DNA of 64,000 bases from Chromobotia macracanthus (Eukaryota; Chordata; Actinopteri; Cypriniformes; Botiidae): NCBI GenBank assembly GCA_036877525.1, contig JAZGTH010000019.1:6835501-6899500 (forward strand). The letters are read 5' to 3'. The position numbers and the translations under genes are program-made. The notes beneath the pieces are model-generated. The model did no database searches, was not told where the DNA came from, and worked only from the letters and a program-made list of their open reading frames with translations. Shown one piece after another: positions 1 to 12,800 of the stretch; position 1 is the first letter of the stretch, and every line of letters starts with the position of its first letter.

Positions 1-326
1 ACTGTATAGCAAAACATCACGTACAAACAAAGGGGGACGTGTTGTTTTTTTCTTATTTTACTTATTAATTATGTATTTAATTGCCGTCATCGGCCTCATT
101 TAATTGCGTTTTAAGCTTTTCAAGATGTTTATGTATAAATAGTGACGCGAAGGCTCACACGCGACGCCTTTGCGCAACGTTTGCGCCTACGGGATGCCCT
201 CGAACGCGTCGCGCGCAATGAATCATGGGAAGGCGTTGGTCTTGGCGCAATGTTCAAGCGTTTCGACAACAAACCCGGTAACGACGAACGACACCGGAAC
301 CGTTCAACAACACGACGACCGACAAC

Positions 327-3300
327 ATGGACGAGCAGAGCGACGCCGCTAAACTGACCCAGATGAAATCCAAAGCGAACCGACTGAGACGGAGCCCGAA
401 GTCTTGCGCACCAAACGTCTGTCAGACAGGTCCCGGAACAGTCGTGCGTTTTAATACTTAAACGCTTACAGTGTGTGATTACTGCGCTCAGAAAGCCTGT
501 GTGTTTTTACAGCAGAGTTCAAAACGCCGACACGACCAGCCAGAGGCCGGTTCCGAAGACTGAAACCGGAGGACTCCCCGAACAGTGATCCAGATTTTCA
601 TCAGGACATTATATGGGATACAACATCTCCATCACCGGGCCGACACGGTGCGTATCTGCATCACAACCTCAAGCATTACAAGCTCTTCTGTACAGCTGCA
701 ACCTGTTTCCAATGTTTTCAACATTAAAACTGCCTCCTTACCCCGATTTGCAACTCTCTGTTTATCACAATGGTTTGTCATCTGAGCTATCAGCCTCTAT
801 GTCCCCTCTGTAAACATATAAGACCCGGCCACTAAATCCTCCAGGTACGAGGATGCCGGAGCAAAGTAAATAACTGCAAGTAATTTTATGTTTAAAAACA
901 AAAAGATGGCAAAAATATTGTTTTGCACCTTTACTATACAGTAGCAATGATCAAGCGATACAGTGTGTGTTGTTATTTTTTCAGGCCGAGGGCAGAGGAG
1001 AACTGCAAAGGTCAGATCGGTGGATATATCAGACATAGCCGATCGCATCGCTCCAAAGGTTCGCTGTATCAAGTGTTATGTGCCACGGTGCTTGTATTAC
1101 AAATGTTGGCATGTGACACTGTGTTGATTGTGTTGTTATTTGTATGTTTGTTTATAGAATGATAGACTAAAAGAGGCAGACACATCTTTACTGCAGTGGA
1201 TTGGGGACAGTGCCATTCCCTGCACACCAGAAGTGCAACAACCCAAAGTCAAGACCGTGTCAGCTAAGTATGTCCCCGTGTGTCATGTAACTTTAGGGGT
1301 GGGTGGTATGATCAAAGTCTTCTATCACAGTTTGTCGTTTTATATCACGTTTAATGATTTTGCTGCAAATTCAATACAAAAAGTTGAATACAAAAAGCTG
1401 AATACAAAAATATTAATGTGGTAATGACTGTTTTGGATATCATCCATTGAATCCATTGCGCATCTCATTTCATTATATTTAAACTTAACTCCCCTATATC
1501 TCTATATCTTTACATTAATTGTGATAAATTTTAACTGTTGCATGTTCTGTTTCTTAGTACCACCCAGCTGTACTGTACTCATCTGTTTTTATGTGCATGT
1601 TTTTGTGGTTGTCTGTACTGATCTAAGCTGTGTCAACTGCATGTTCACAGACAGAGCACTGTAGAAGATCTAATGAGGCTGGCCAAGCAGTTTGACTTCA
1701 ACATGAGACGAGATGAAGCTCAAGAACCGCATTCAGATGGACCGGATTCGAAACGTGCTCTAGAACAGGGGCTGGAACATTTTGATAAGCGACCCACAAT
1801 GACACACAGTGCTTTTGCCATAAAGACCAACTCTGTAGTTTTAGATACTGGAAAACCTGTGGATGAGAGCGCACAAAGTCAAGAGATGGATGATGATCTA
1901 GATTTTCTTTTTGACGGGCCAACTCAGCAGCTCAGCGGGCGTCTCAGTCAGATGTCAGGTTATCGTACTCAGGATGTTCCTGAAAGGGCAACAGAGAAGC
2001 ACCTCGCAGTTGTGAAGGCTTGCGATTCAGAAGATAGTTCTGCTTTATCTGTGGCAGCCATTGACAGCTGTAAACAGGTTAACAGTGCTAATGATTTTGA
2101 AGATGATTGGAACAACGATAGTTTTCTTGAAGACTTGTTAGTATTGGAGATGACGCAGAACCCAGATTTGTTTGCTGCTCCTCGTGGTTGTTCAACACAA
2201 AAACAAACTGGTGAGAATTGGAATAATTTTAACAGTAACGCACGCAATAGTGCAATGGCATGCAAACCTCAAGAAGCTAAAATCAATGTTAAACGTAGCA
2301 AAGCTCAAGAACAAAGGGAAAAAATCAGGCAAACTTTTCAGCTGGACGGTTTTCATTCTCAGCACCAGATACAGGCAAAACTCTATGGAGGGTTGCAGAA
2401 AACTGGGAATCCCATGGAAGTTCATAACACGAGTAAGAGTTTAGCAGTTCCATCAAGCCACAGTAAAGCCGACCAGAACCAGCAGTACAAATCTGAAACA
2501 CAACTTCCAGTTAATAAGAATTCTTCTGGCTCCAACATGGTTTCCTCAACACACTTTGGGTCAAACGCCACAGACATGTCACTGTCCACCAGCCTTTATA
2601 CAATCAAACCTTCCCCTTTAAAGTCTGCTAGTACACATCAAAATATAAACTCTGAAGATGTTAAACAAAAAGTAGACAATGCCATTACTGACCAAGATGT
2701 CTTAGATGAAGACCTGGACTTGTTTTTCACGTCTGATGACATCTGGGACGAAGGAGTCGAGGACGATGACCTGTTTTGTGAGGCGTGTGATAATCTTGAG
2801 GTATCTGGCAACCCGGCTCACCATGTTGAAAGCCTGGTCACAAATCATCAACAGACTAGCAAAACACAACCTAAAGGCCCACAGAGCGATGTGTCTCAAA
2901 ACAAGACACCCATCCGTTCTGAAATGGCCAGTCAGCAAACAGTGTTTGCTCATCCCAACCCACCCAGAAAGCTGCCCACTAATGTCTCCACGTCCAGTGC
3001 AAACACATCAGTGTCTCTTTACAGGCCGAAGGGTCACGCTGTAAATTATGGACCTGTAGGACTCACTAATGTGCGACATGAGACAGCAAGAGCATCTGTC
3101 CCCTCAAGTAATGGGCCGTATACATTTAAACAGGTGGGATGCTCCTCTGTGGTGGGAAGCGGCATCTGTGCTGCTGTCCCCACACCGCAGGGTCACGAGA
3201 GGGCCGTGCTGGTCCCCCTCCAATCAGATGTGTGGATGCGAGACAGTCATCAGTTCAAAACATCATACAGTTCCTCGGTTGCATCTGCACCAGTGGTCAC

Positions 3301-3799
3301 CAAAGGTACAGTGCAGAACAATGATATACACTGTTGTGTGTTTGATGTAAATTTTTGACTGTGACGTTAAGGGTGATAAAGCTAATCTAAGATGTAATCT
3401 AATGACCTAAGAATGAAACCTAAAAAAAGCTTAAAGCTCATTAAAATGGTTATTAATATCAAACATATATCGGCCAGCCCTAGGCTCGCTCGCTTATGTT
3501 TAACATGACCCACATCAAGGTTTCCGAACAGTGAACACACCTGGAGTAAAACGTCAGCTTTTGAGAGTAATTCAGTTCAATATAGCACTCATATAGTCCG
3601 TTTTGTTGCAAACTCGCTTGTAAGCAGTCTACCAAAGTTGTTTTATTAATACAGTGTTTCTCTTTAAATTTGTTTAGAGGTGCGTAACACAGCAGTTGCG
3701 AGGTGCAGCGATGCTGAGATTGAGAGAAAGAAGCAGCAGGCTATGGAAAGGCGGAGACTCAGGATGATGACCAGTCAGAACCTCAGAGCTCATGTCTGA
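327..3799 (+). CDS. etaa1: ETAA1, RPA-binding activator of the ATR kinase (6 coding exons)
   Basis: ETAA1 is recruited to RPA-coated single-stranded DNA at stalled forks and activates ATR-ATRIP. My model joins 327-429, 513-647, 985-1058, 1158-1267, 1651-3305 and 3678-3799. The phases agree and give 732 aa (human is about 926). Exon 2 encodes the conserved 'DIIWDTTSPSP' block, exon 3 'ISDIADRIAPK', and exon 4 'LLQWIGDSAIPCTP', which is the ATR-activating core; its Trp is about residue 118. Exon 5 opens with 'EDLMRLAKQFDFNM' and holds an acidic motif 'DDDLFCEACDNLE' near residue 512, resembling the RPA70N-binding motif. Exon 6 carries the basic helix 'AEIERKKQQAMERRRLR' near 705-721, the RPA32C-binding motif. 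The core is certain. The start is the weak point: exon 1 has a poor donor, and an upstream ATG at 142 in another frame is an alternative. Confidence 0.93.
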
Positions 3800-3912
3800 T
3801 TCACAGTTACCATGGAGATACACAACAAAACAGCCCAGCCGAGTTTTAGTGGTTACATTATATTTACAATTAAAGCAAGTGATGTGATGTAACAAAAATA
3901 CATTGCTCCAAA

Positions 3913-3918
3913 AATAAA
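3913..3918 (+). terminator. etaa1 polyadenylation signal
   Basis: A canonical AATAAA lies 114 bp after the etaa1 stop codon, in an AT-rich stretch. No nearer signal is seen. A short 3' UTR is inferred from this. Confidence 0.6.
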
Positions 3919-4536
3919 GCTTTGTTATTTTGAGCACTGTAATTTTGTCTCATCATGTGGCTCACTCGCAGTGAAGGCAGTGTTTTCTTAAAATTCTTGA
4001 CAATTGTTTTGTTGGTTTTAAGGGCCATTCTTTGGCCAGTGAATCTGACTGCTCGGGACAAAATGCTGGTGGAAGTTGTCTTTCTGTTAATGTGTATTTT
4101 TGGATGGCAGAGAACAGATCCTGTCTTACCTTTGAGATATCCCTTGATGCATGTTTATTGACCTTCTCAATGTGTTTCACCACAGGTCATCACTAGAAGA
4201 TCAGGAGTAGCCTTCTGACCTGTCACTTGTTCATTTCATGTGTCTGTGTCAGTTTTGTTGCTGATAAGTTCCTTCAAATCTGGTTTTAAAAATGTTATTT
4301 TCAGGATTGATAAAATAAATCACTCTTGCTCATTTGTTGTGAAGGGCATTTTTGTAATGTTTTGTTGACTGGATGTTTTTTATTTGTTTCTTTGTCCAGT
4401 GTATTAAAGTATTGTGTTGAAATTCTCACTGTAAAGACTAAAGACTATTAAATAATTAAAATATTTTACATTTTATCTAATCTTTAGTCTCATGTATTAG
4501 CTTGAAAAATCCTGATGCAATTGGGACTGGAAATAT

Positions 4537-4680
4537 TAAAGGGATAGTTCACCTCAAAATGATATTTCAAACCTGTAATGACTTTTGTCTTCTGTGGAAC
4601 ACAAAAAAGATATTTTTAAAAATGTTTGAAATGACACGAGGGTGAGTAAATGATGAACTATGGTGAACTATCCTTTTAAA
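4537..4680. repeat. MITE-like cyprinid interspersed repeat with terminal inverted repeats
   Basis: The left end reads 'aaagggatagttcacc' and the right end 'ggtgaactatccttttaaa', which are near-perfect inverted repeats about 145 bp apart. Inside is 'cctgtaatgacttttgtctt' followed by 'ctgtggaacacaaaa', the recurrent internal sequence of a very common cyprinid non-autonomous element. There is no coding capacity. A related, partly degraded copy lies at 61046-61224. Confidence 0.8.
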
Positions 4681-5046
4681 GTTGTGAAATGAAAGTGGTG
4701 GTGTATTTATCAAAGTATGGAAACCCATACTTAAAATGTGACCTGTACATTTGACCCATACCGGGGATATGAACACAACCATCTGATTGAGTCAGACAAG
4801 CTGTGGTTGCACCATGAGGCCATGGCCAATTTGGATTACAATTTGGATTTGACCAATTTAGTTTGGATTAAAAGTAAAGCAACCCCTTAAACAGGTATAT
4901 AGTTTTCGGTTTGAATGAAATGAAGTATTTGCAAGTCAACAGTTAAGTTGAGTTAAGGTATATTATTTTCTGTTCTGTATTCAGCTGTTAGAATAATCAC
5001 ACACTCATCATTGATAAATGTCCAGCATAATTTAAACACACTGTAT

Positions 5047-5091
5047 AGGCTGCAATAAAAGCGTCTGCTATTAAATGTAATGAATTAAGCC
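5047..5091 (+). repeat. SINE-like 3' tail fragment
   Basis: The string 'gcaataaaagcgtctgct' followed by 'attaaatgtaatg' matches the 3' end of a widespread fish SINE/L2-type element ('aataaaagcgtctgctaaatg'). Only the tail is present. Confidence 0.5.
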
Positions 5092-7310
5092 TCAGGTAAA
5101 CAGGTGTAATCGTGTGTAAGGCCTCTGCCTGGCTGTTTCATTCTGCTCTCTGACACCTGTCCTGCGTCGCTGTTCTCAGACACCTGCGCACGCCTGAGTG
5201 CTCCTGAAAGCCGAGTCTTGTTATCAGCCTGCCAGCGTGTAACTGTAGCTAGCACACAAAACCATGAAAACCCCCCACAGCCCGAGGGATGCGGTTTCAC
5301 CTGAGCAGCCAGTCTCCTAACTGGACTGTGTTGTCTGAACTCTGTTGAGGACAGCGCGAATGGAAGACACTTCATGTAGTACATGCTGAGATTAGTGACT
5401 GTTTTGATATGGGGTTGACCCCTGCATTGCATGGCTAATGGCAAACCAAAGCAGTCTGCATTCACACTTCATTAAACACTATTACCCTGACAAATATACA
5501 CATATTATATATAATAGATCCACATCCCTGCTGTTAAAACTAGAACAAAAATTAGATCAAGTAAGGTGTCTGTATAATTGTGACCTTTACATTTATACAA
5601 TTCCCATGATTATGGAAAACCTGGAAATATCAGGAACATTTAAAAATGTTTTCTAGGCCTAAAAGTCACCCTTAGAATTTACAGAAATGTTTTCTTGAAA
5701 TTTTATCATCTAGCTTCTTGAGGAATCATTCTAAGATTTTTAAAGAGTTTTGAAGGAGTTCCCTTTTCCAGAAATCCCAAACAATGGAAATGTCATGGAT
5801 AGGTCACAGATTTACTGGTCAAACATTTTTAGGAATTCTCATCAGCATCATTACATATTATGTGGTTATGTCTGGCATCCCGTCACCAGAATCTGGAGAC
5901 GGAGACTGGGTTTAAACCCGAGCAACAGTATCCTCACTGTCCTTTGTCTCCTCGATAAACATGCTTATCAGCCTGCATGCAGAAATAAAGTCACCTGAGA
6001 ATACACCTGAACTCCAGGTGAACCCGCTCTCCTCTCTGCTGTACTCCGATTCACTCACTTTCATCAATTATTCTCGTTCCCAATCAGTACGCACATCGAT
6101 ACAAAATATCCCAGACGCCGTGCCTGAGAAAAGCCCACCTGTGAGGCCAGGCCTATTGTCCTGCCGGAGCACAGATTGTGAAAGTACATCAGTGTCTTCT
6201 GTGTGTGTGTGTGTGTAGAGAGCTGTAACTGATAGATGTTGTAATTTGTCTGTTGTACTTCACCTGATGTTGACTGATAGGCTTGTTCTTTAATCTCACC
6301 TGTAGAAAGATCTCGTGCAGGCCTCAGTTTCTGCGAGGACAAAATGACGTGTTGGAAAATGTCTCACGGTGACCGCTTCAAATCTACCCTTGGTTTAAAA
6401 CTCACTTTTGTACCAAAGTGGTGATTACTGGGGCTTTGTAACATTTGAGGGTTTATTCTGTTGTAAAGGCTCTTATTGAAAACAGTTGCTGGACACTGGT
6501 AAATTATTTTACATGAATACATATTTTTATTTGGATAATCTGGTAACTGAACATAATGGTGACTTATATAGCCGTGACATCACTTTTGTCTGTAATCAAT
6601 TGTAGACATTTCCTTGTCTTAGAGAGGAAAAGGAGTGATTTCGCTCAGAAAAATGCCTTATTTCCCAGCTCGGGAATACCAATCACACAGTATACAATTA
6701 CAATTACCAGAATTTCTGGGAAAACATGATGGCAAAAGTTCCCAATTCTGTCATAGAGGTTTTATTGCATGATACAGTTTTTTTTCCTTGAAACAGACAG
6801 CTAACAGAACTGAGATAATCCTTCTTCCAGACGACACAAACAGATTTCAGCAGCACTCAGATAAAGTCAAAGCTTTTCATAGTCAATTCGACCACGTTCA
6901 CATTGTTTATATATAGAGTGAAATCGCATCTGCCCACAAGCGTCACTAACCGGAATTGTTTATACGACAATGTTGTAAATTATGGGGTGGCATCCGTTTG
7001 CCTAGCAATGACAGACATTACCAATGTGTGCGACTTTAGTTTATCATTCTTTCTTTCTTTTTCTTTCTAATACGTTTTGTGTGCGGCAGAAATGACGTTT
7101 CACATCTTCATTTGATTCAACGCGCTTCGTTTACTGTGTATTACTGACACCTAGCGGCAAGTAAGCGGAATGACGGGCGCTGAACTTTTTAATAAACTTT
7201 TGAACATCGTTGAATAAACTTTAATAAACTTTTTGACATCGTTGAATAAACTTTAATAAACTTTTCACCATCGCTGAACGAGTTAATAAACGCACACACT
7301 GCAGTTTTAC

Positions 7311-7860
7311 AAGTCTCAGGTGTTTATTTCTCATCGTCATGAATGACATTAATGAATCCCACAGCATATAACGCAGCATGCAGAGAAATGAAGGAAACAA
7401 AACGATGAAACCTAAAAGCGAAACGTTCATTCACTTGAAGTTTTCGTGTCGTCCAGAACTTGATACACATCCTGTACAAAAACTAAACAACAAATCATGA
7501 AAGAAAAGAGAAGAAAACAACAACAACAACAACAACAACAACCTCCCTCCTGTTAACAGTACCGGTTTAAGAGGAAACACGAAACGAGTGACCGACACCC
7601 ATCCAGAATAATCCACATGTAATTGTATGTATTCATCATCATCATAATAATAATAATAATAAGAGATAAATGTAGTGAAGGAACTCGCTTTATTTAAACA
7701 TTTATCAAACGCTTGGCAACGTCCAAATATGAATATGTCACTCAGATTATATGATGTCAAGAGTACGATGCATATGTAAACAAGATCATTTCTTCCCCGA
7801 AAACCAGATTGACATGCAGAAGAGAGAGAGAGAAAGAGAGAGAGAGACAGAGAGAGAGAG

Positions 7861-7906
<46 letters not shown>

Positions 7907-7907
7907 A

Positions 7908-7975
<68 letters not shown>

Positions 7976-8028
7976 GAGAGACACACACAGAGAGAGTCAA
8001 GAGAGAGAGACACAAGAGAGAGAGAGAG

Positions 8029-8070
<42 letters not shown>

Positions 8071-8079
8071 CAGAGAGAG

Positions 8080-8126
<47 letters not shown>

Positions 8127-9745
8127 GACAGAGAGAGAGATACACACAAGAGAGAGAGAGAGAGACAGACAGAGAGTCACAGAGAGAGAAAGACAGAGAG
8201 AGAGAGAGACAGAGAGAGAGACAGAGAGAGACAGAGAGAGAGACACAGAGAGAGACACAGAGAGAGAGAGACAGAGAGAGAGAGACAGAGAGACAGAGAG
8301 AGACACAGAGAGAGAGAGAGACACAGAGAGAGAGAGACACACACAGAGAGAGAGACAGAGAGAGAGGGAGACAGAGAGAGACACAGAGAGAGTCACAGAG
8401 AGAGACACACACAGAGAGAGAGAGAGAACAGAGAGAGAGAGAGAGAGACCTCTGGATCATGCAAGCACATCACAAGACCCCGACCGAGAGAAAGAGTCAC
8501 AGCAGTTGGCGGGAAACGGCGCATGGCGGGAGAATAAGAGCTAAAGCGAACAGCGGAGGTTCGTCCATGTCGACAGCGTTTAGTTTGGTCTCCCTTTATA
8601 AACAATCACATCACACCCTTCTGAGTGTGAGTCCACCTCTGAAATGACGAAGGGGATAAAAGAGACGTCGACGTTAAGGTCAGTCACATCGGCTTTTTTC
8701 GAAGCTACTCCATTAAAGCTTCCAAACATGAACCTACAACACACACGGTCCGTCCATCAATCCCTAATATACAGATAGGAGCTACTAAGATCTTTACAAC
8801 GCTGCCTGCAGTCAAAGTCGGAAAAATTAAACTAACTTTCCACGAACTAATGATGGAATCGTGAGTGTTGTGGTGTTTGCCACAAGACGTGCTGTTTGAG
8901 TAACTACAGTGTGGAGAAGTTAATGTTACTTCTCTTGCTTTTAAAATGTAATGTGTTCAGAATACGCATTCAAGTTGAGAAACTGACTGATGGCCCAGAT
9001 CCATCCTACAGTAACCCGATGTGATTTGATCATCCCCAACCCCATCCCCAACATGTTTAGATGTCCACAACTTCGACTATATTTGCTTTTTAACTAGTCT
9101 ACTGTATATCAGAAATATCAACAGCACACTTGAACGTACAGACACATTCTTGGTAGAAAATCGAAAATTCGCACTTTCCGTGACATCAGAAGCAAATCAA
9201 AAGAATTTCTGCTCAAAACAAGTGGAAGTAAAGGAAAAGCATTTTAACAAACTTGTGTTGATGTATTTTTTTAATATCCCTAAATCAAGAACAACATCAT
9301 ATAGCGTTTTAAATATTCAGCTATTGTTAAATCTCACATACATGTTGCGATTGGCACTTCATGTTTGAAGCCTGTTGCACTGAAATGAAGTGTGTCAAGT
9401 CATATACACATATTCCCTTGTAGACCTCGATCATCTTTAAAAAAAAAAAAAAAAAAACAGGACCAAAATAAATACAAAAATACCCCCGCGAAAAGAAACA
9501 ACAAAACAAACTTGCACACTGGCATACACAAACACACAACAACACACACGCACACCCTCCTCTCTTCCTTCTCCACCAAACAGAATCGCTCTGTAATGGA
9601 CAAAGACGCCACGTCTCTAACTGTCACTGAATACCTGAGACTGTGGACAGAAGAATCTCATGCTCTATAACACTTAGGCAGGCGTCACGAGGCTCAGGAA
9701 GTTTAGACAAGGAACAGAGGTATTATTCAGAGAAATACTTCCATT

Positions 9746-9792
<47 letters not shown>

Positions 9793-9853
9793 CGTGTTAG
9801 CGGAGCTGATTCTCAGATATGGAGAAGTGAAGAAGGATGTTCAGTGATGTTCC
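7311..9853 (-). other. ppp3r1: ppp3r1 3' untranslated region
   Basis: This 2.5-kb stretch downstream of the ppp3r1 stop has no gene. A minus-strand AATAAA (TTTATT at 7323-7328) is the likely polyadenylation signal, matching the long 3' UTR of this gene in other vertebrates. It includes (CAA)n near 7515, ATT repeats near 7645, the large GA/CT tract at 7818-8448, an A20 run at 9439-9458 and a second short GA run at 9749-9786. The exact 3' end is inferred. Confidence 0.6.
7818..8448. repeat. Very long GA/CT microsatellite (about 630 bp)
   Basis: Nearly uninterrupted (GA)n with scattered GACA, CACA and AAGA interruptions. On the ppp3r1 sense strand it reads as a polypyrimidine (CU)n tract. Arg-Glu and Ser-Leu repeat reading frames across it are artefacts of the dinucleotide repeat. 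Confidence 0.97.
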
Positions 9854-12800
9854 TCACACATCCACCACCATCTTTTTGTGAATGTCTAAACCGCCGACCA
9901 CCTGTGGAACCAGAGGGGGAAAATATCAGCACGTTTCATAAATGGAAAGGGAAGACCTTTAAAGCAAGTCTAAGAATTCAATAAATTGATCGTTTAAACG
10001 TGAATCAATAATTTAAACGAGCATAAAAACACACTGATTTGTGTAATAAAATGACATTTCCATGCAAAAATGATTGGTGGATGAAACTGTGCCAAATCCC
10101 AACATGGAATTCTTGCTGAGAATGGAACACAAATGGTATGAGTGACTCACAGCACAGAACTCCTCGAAGGATATCCTCCCATCTCCATCCTTGTCTGCAT
10201 TGATGATGGTTTTATCCACGATCTGCTGCAGCTGAGTGTCCTTCAGGTTGTTCCCCACCATCATCTTCAGCACCTGGAACAGCTCACCGTTGGATATGTA
10301 GCCATCCTTATCCATGTCATAAATCCTGAACGCAACTGCCGAAAACAAATGAGAAAGGTGAGATTAGGCCAGAAAGGTGATTTAATAATTTTGTACATTG
10401 CACAGGTCAAGTCTGGTTCTGGAACAGTTTGTTTCCCACTTACAGAATCACCATTATCACACCATGTTTAAACTGGAAGTGACTCGCACTGCATTTTGAG
10501 GCAAGTGTTGAATCTGCTCCTCTGAATGTTTACTACTGAACCAAGCGGCTGTAAGCTTAAAGCTACATGACAACAACAGTTACGTGAAAATGTAAGATTC
10601 TGAAAATCTTAATTCATAAGATGCAAGATTAAGAGATTCCTGATATTCAAGACTGAAAGACACTCACAGCGAAGCTTCTGCTCTTTGTCACCCTTGACGC
10701 TGAACTGAGAGACGCCCTCAATGAACTCTGAGGGAAATAAGACAAACATGAGGATGAGGGAACCAGTAACACACGCCACCATTTTCTGCTGCAGAGAAAT
10801 GCTGATGCATCTAAACTCCTGAAGTGCACAACACATCTCTAAAGTTGGAATGACACCATGACCACAGAGTTCTGGAGCAGTACAACTTGTGCTACCACAA
10901 AACTGCTTTATGCAAACAAGCATCAATATATACTGCAGTTTTTAACACAAAGATGGCCTGTAAAGTTAAAATAAACAACGTAGAGTTTTGAGACCTTTGA
11001 AATCCACTTCCCCGTTGCCGTCCGTGTCAAATATATCGATGACTCGTTGGACCAACGGGTTCTGCTGCAACTCCGGTAGAGACATGAACTCCTCCACGCT
11101 GAGAGAACCCGAGTTATCCAGGTCAAGTTTCTTAAACCTCTTCCCTAGTCTTTTAATCTCATCAGCATCGACTGAAAAAGCGAGAGACAGAGAGACATGG
11201 ACAAACATTATTTCTATAGTTTCACAAACAAGCATTCAAACAAACATTCTTGTCTGAGTCTTTTTCATTTGTTTGTTTTTAGGCAGCAACAACCATCACT
11301 GGTCTACAAAACATCGATCCACCACATTGTGTGTTGCAACATGTACACGAGGAGCATAAGAAATACTCCATACTTAGGGCACCCTTGCACGAACCCACAT
11401 CATCCCCTTTTAGATCCCATCAAAAAGTCAGAACCCACCCCAGATGAAACCTTACCCGGTTTCTTCTCTCTGGCACTCATGGTCATCGTTCAGAGAGCTG
11501 CCGTTACACTACAGCAGAGTCGTGTTGTGTGGACGGTTAAAAGATCTAATCTCATTGGTGCAGACACGTGGTACACACCTCCAGTAATCAGCAGGCTGAG
11601 AGCTGTCAGGGCTGCACAATTAATCAAATTAAAATCTAAATCGCCTAGTGCTATTATTAAACTGCAAAACGACTGCAATTTTTTAAAAACTGTAGTATTG
11701 TGCCTCAAAATGAAACATTGTTCAGTCTGTGCTGCGGTCTACAATGTATACCCTGAACGTCATTTTCATAATACAACGTTTTACGTGCTTCCGAAAGGGG
11801 CTTACAATAAATGAACACTGCCCCCAAACTTCATCTATGTAGGTGCTGAGTTTAGACTGCAACGTATTTTTTATTTTAAAGTATGGTCGTAACCAAACAT
11901 CAACAGCAACTATTGACTTCCGCTGTATGGACACAAAACCACTGTCACATTTCTGTATAACACCTCATCCCAGCTTAGAAGCATTTCTTAGAGGGCTTTT
12001 ACATATGCAGGATTTCAAGACATTTTTAAAACCTAGACTATATTAAATTTGAGACAGAGCTGGAAACAAGATGCTAAAATGTATAAGATAAAATCTAGTT
12101 AGGTCAACATTCCTAATAGACTATTCGAGCTTTGTGAGCCCCAGATTTCAATGTTCTGAGGGGGCACATGAATGTTAGTTATGGATGATGCTATAAAAGA
12201 GTTCTATTACCACTGATGTTAACTGGAGAGGGATTATGGTGTCCTCGTGGTTGAAGTTCCCATCTGACTAACAAGTAGCTCACTTTCACACCAGCACACT
12301 TGTTATGACACTGTTACATTACTCTGCCTTTAATTACTGTAGTCTGCAGAACAAAATGAGCCTAGATGGTTTTTAAACAGTTTGGGGTGAGACCTTCTGC
12401 ATATGACCAAAATCAATCATTCTTCATTGATGAATCTTTCATCCCTGAGGACTGAACTCAAAAAACATGCAAGATGCTGTGTTTGTATCTTCTTTGTTTA
12501 TTTCTTTATTTCTGATTCTTGGTTAGTCTCAGCCTCAAACAATCCACATTTCCACTCTGATTGATCCACTTGGAAAGAAAGTCAGGCACAGTAAATAAGG
12601 CCCATCTTCACCCACTGGTCCTCTCTTCCCTCCCTCATCTTAGAAAACTGAACCAGTAAAGTTGCCATAGCAACATCATCATTAGCAAAAACTCTGGGTA
12701 ATGTAGTCTTATACTAGCTGCTCTTGGAAGGTACAAAAGATCAATGGTTAGGTGCACAGAAATGAAACTGGACTCCTACTATCCACAGTCTACATGTATA

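Larger units (their letters stand above)
3940..7310. other. Intergenic region between convergent etaa1 and ppp3r1
   Basis: No gene is seen here. The stretch is AT-rich and holds a MITE-like repeat (4537-4680), a SINE-like tail with 'ataaaagcgtctgct' near 5050, a (TG)n run near 6203, and clustered 'aataaactttaataaac' motifs at 7188-7265 just beyond the ppp3r1 3' end. In human, C1D, WDR92 and PNO1 lie between ETAA1 and PPP3R1; none is recognisable here. Confidence 0.6.

Noticed and set aside
7751..8647. Long plus-strand frames rich in Arg-Glu and minus-strand frames rich in Ser-Leu
   Set aside because: They are translations of the (GA)n microsatellite; all frames stay open because the dinucleotide repeat contains no stop codon.
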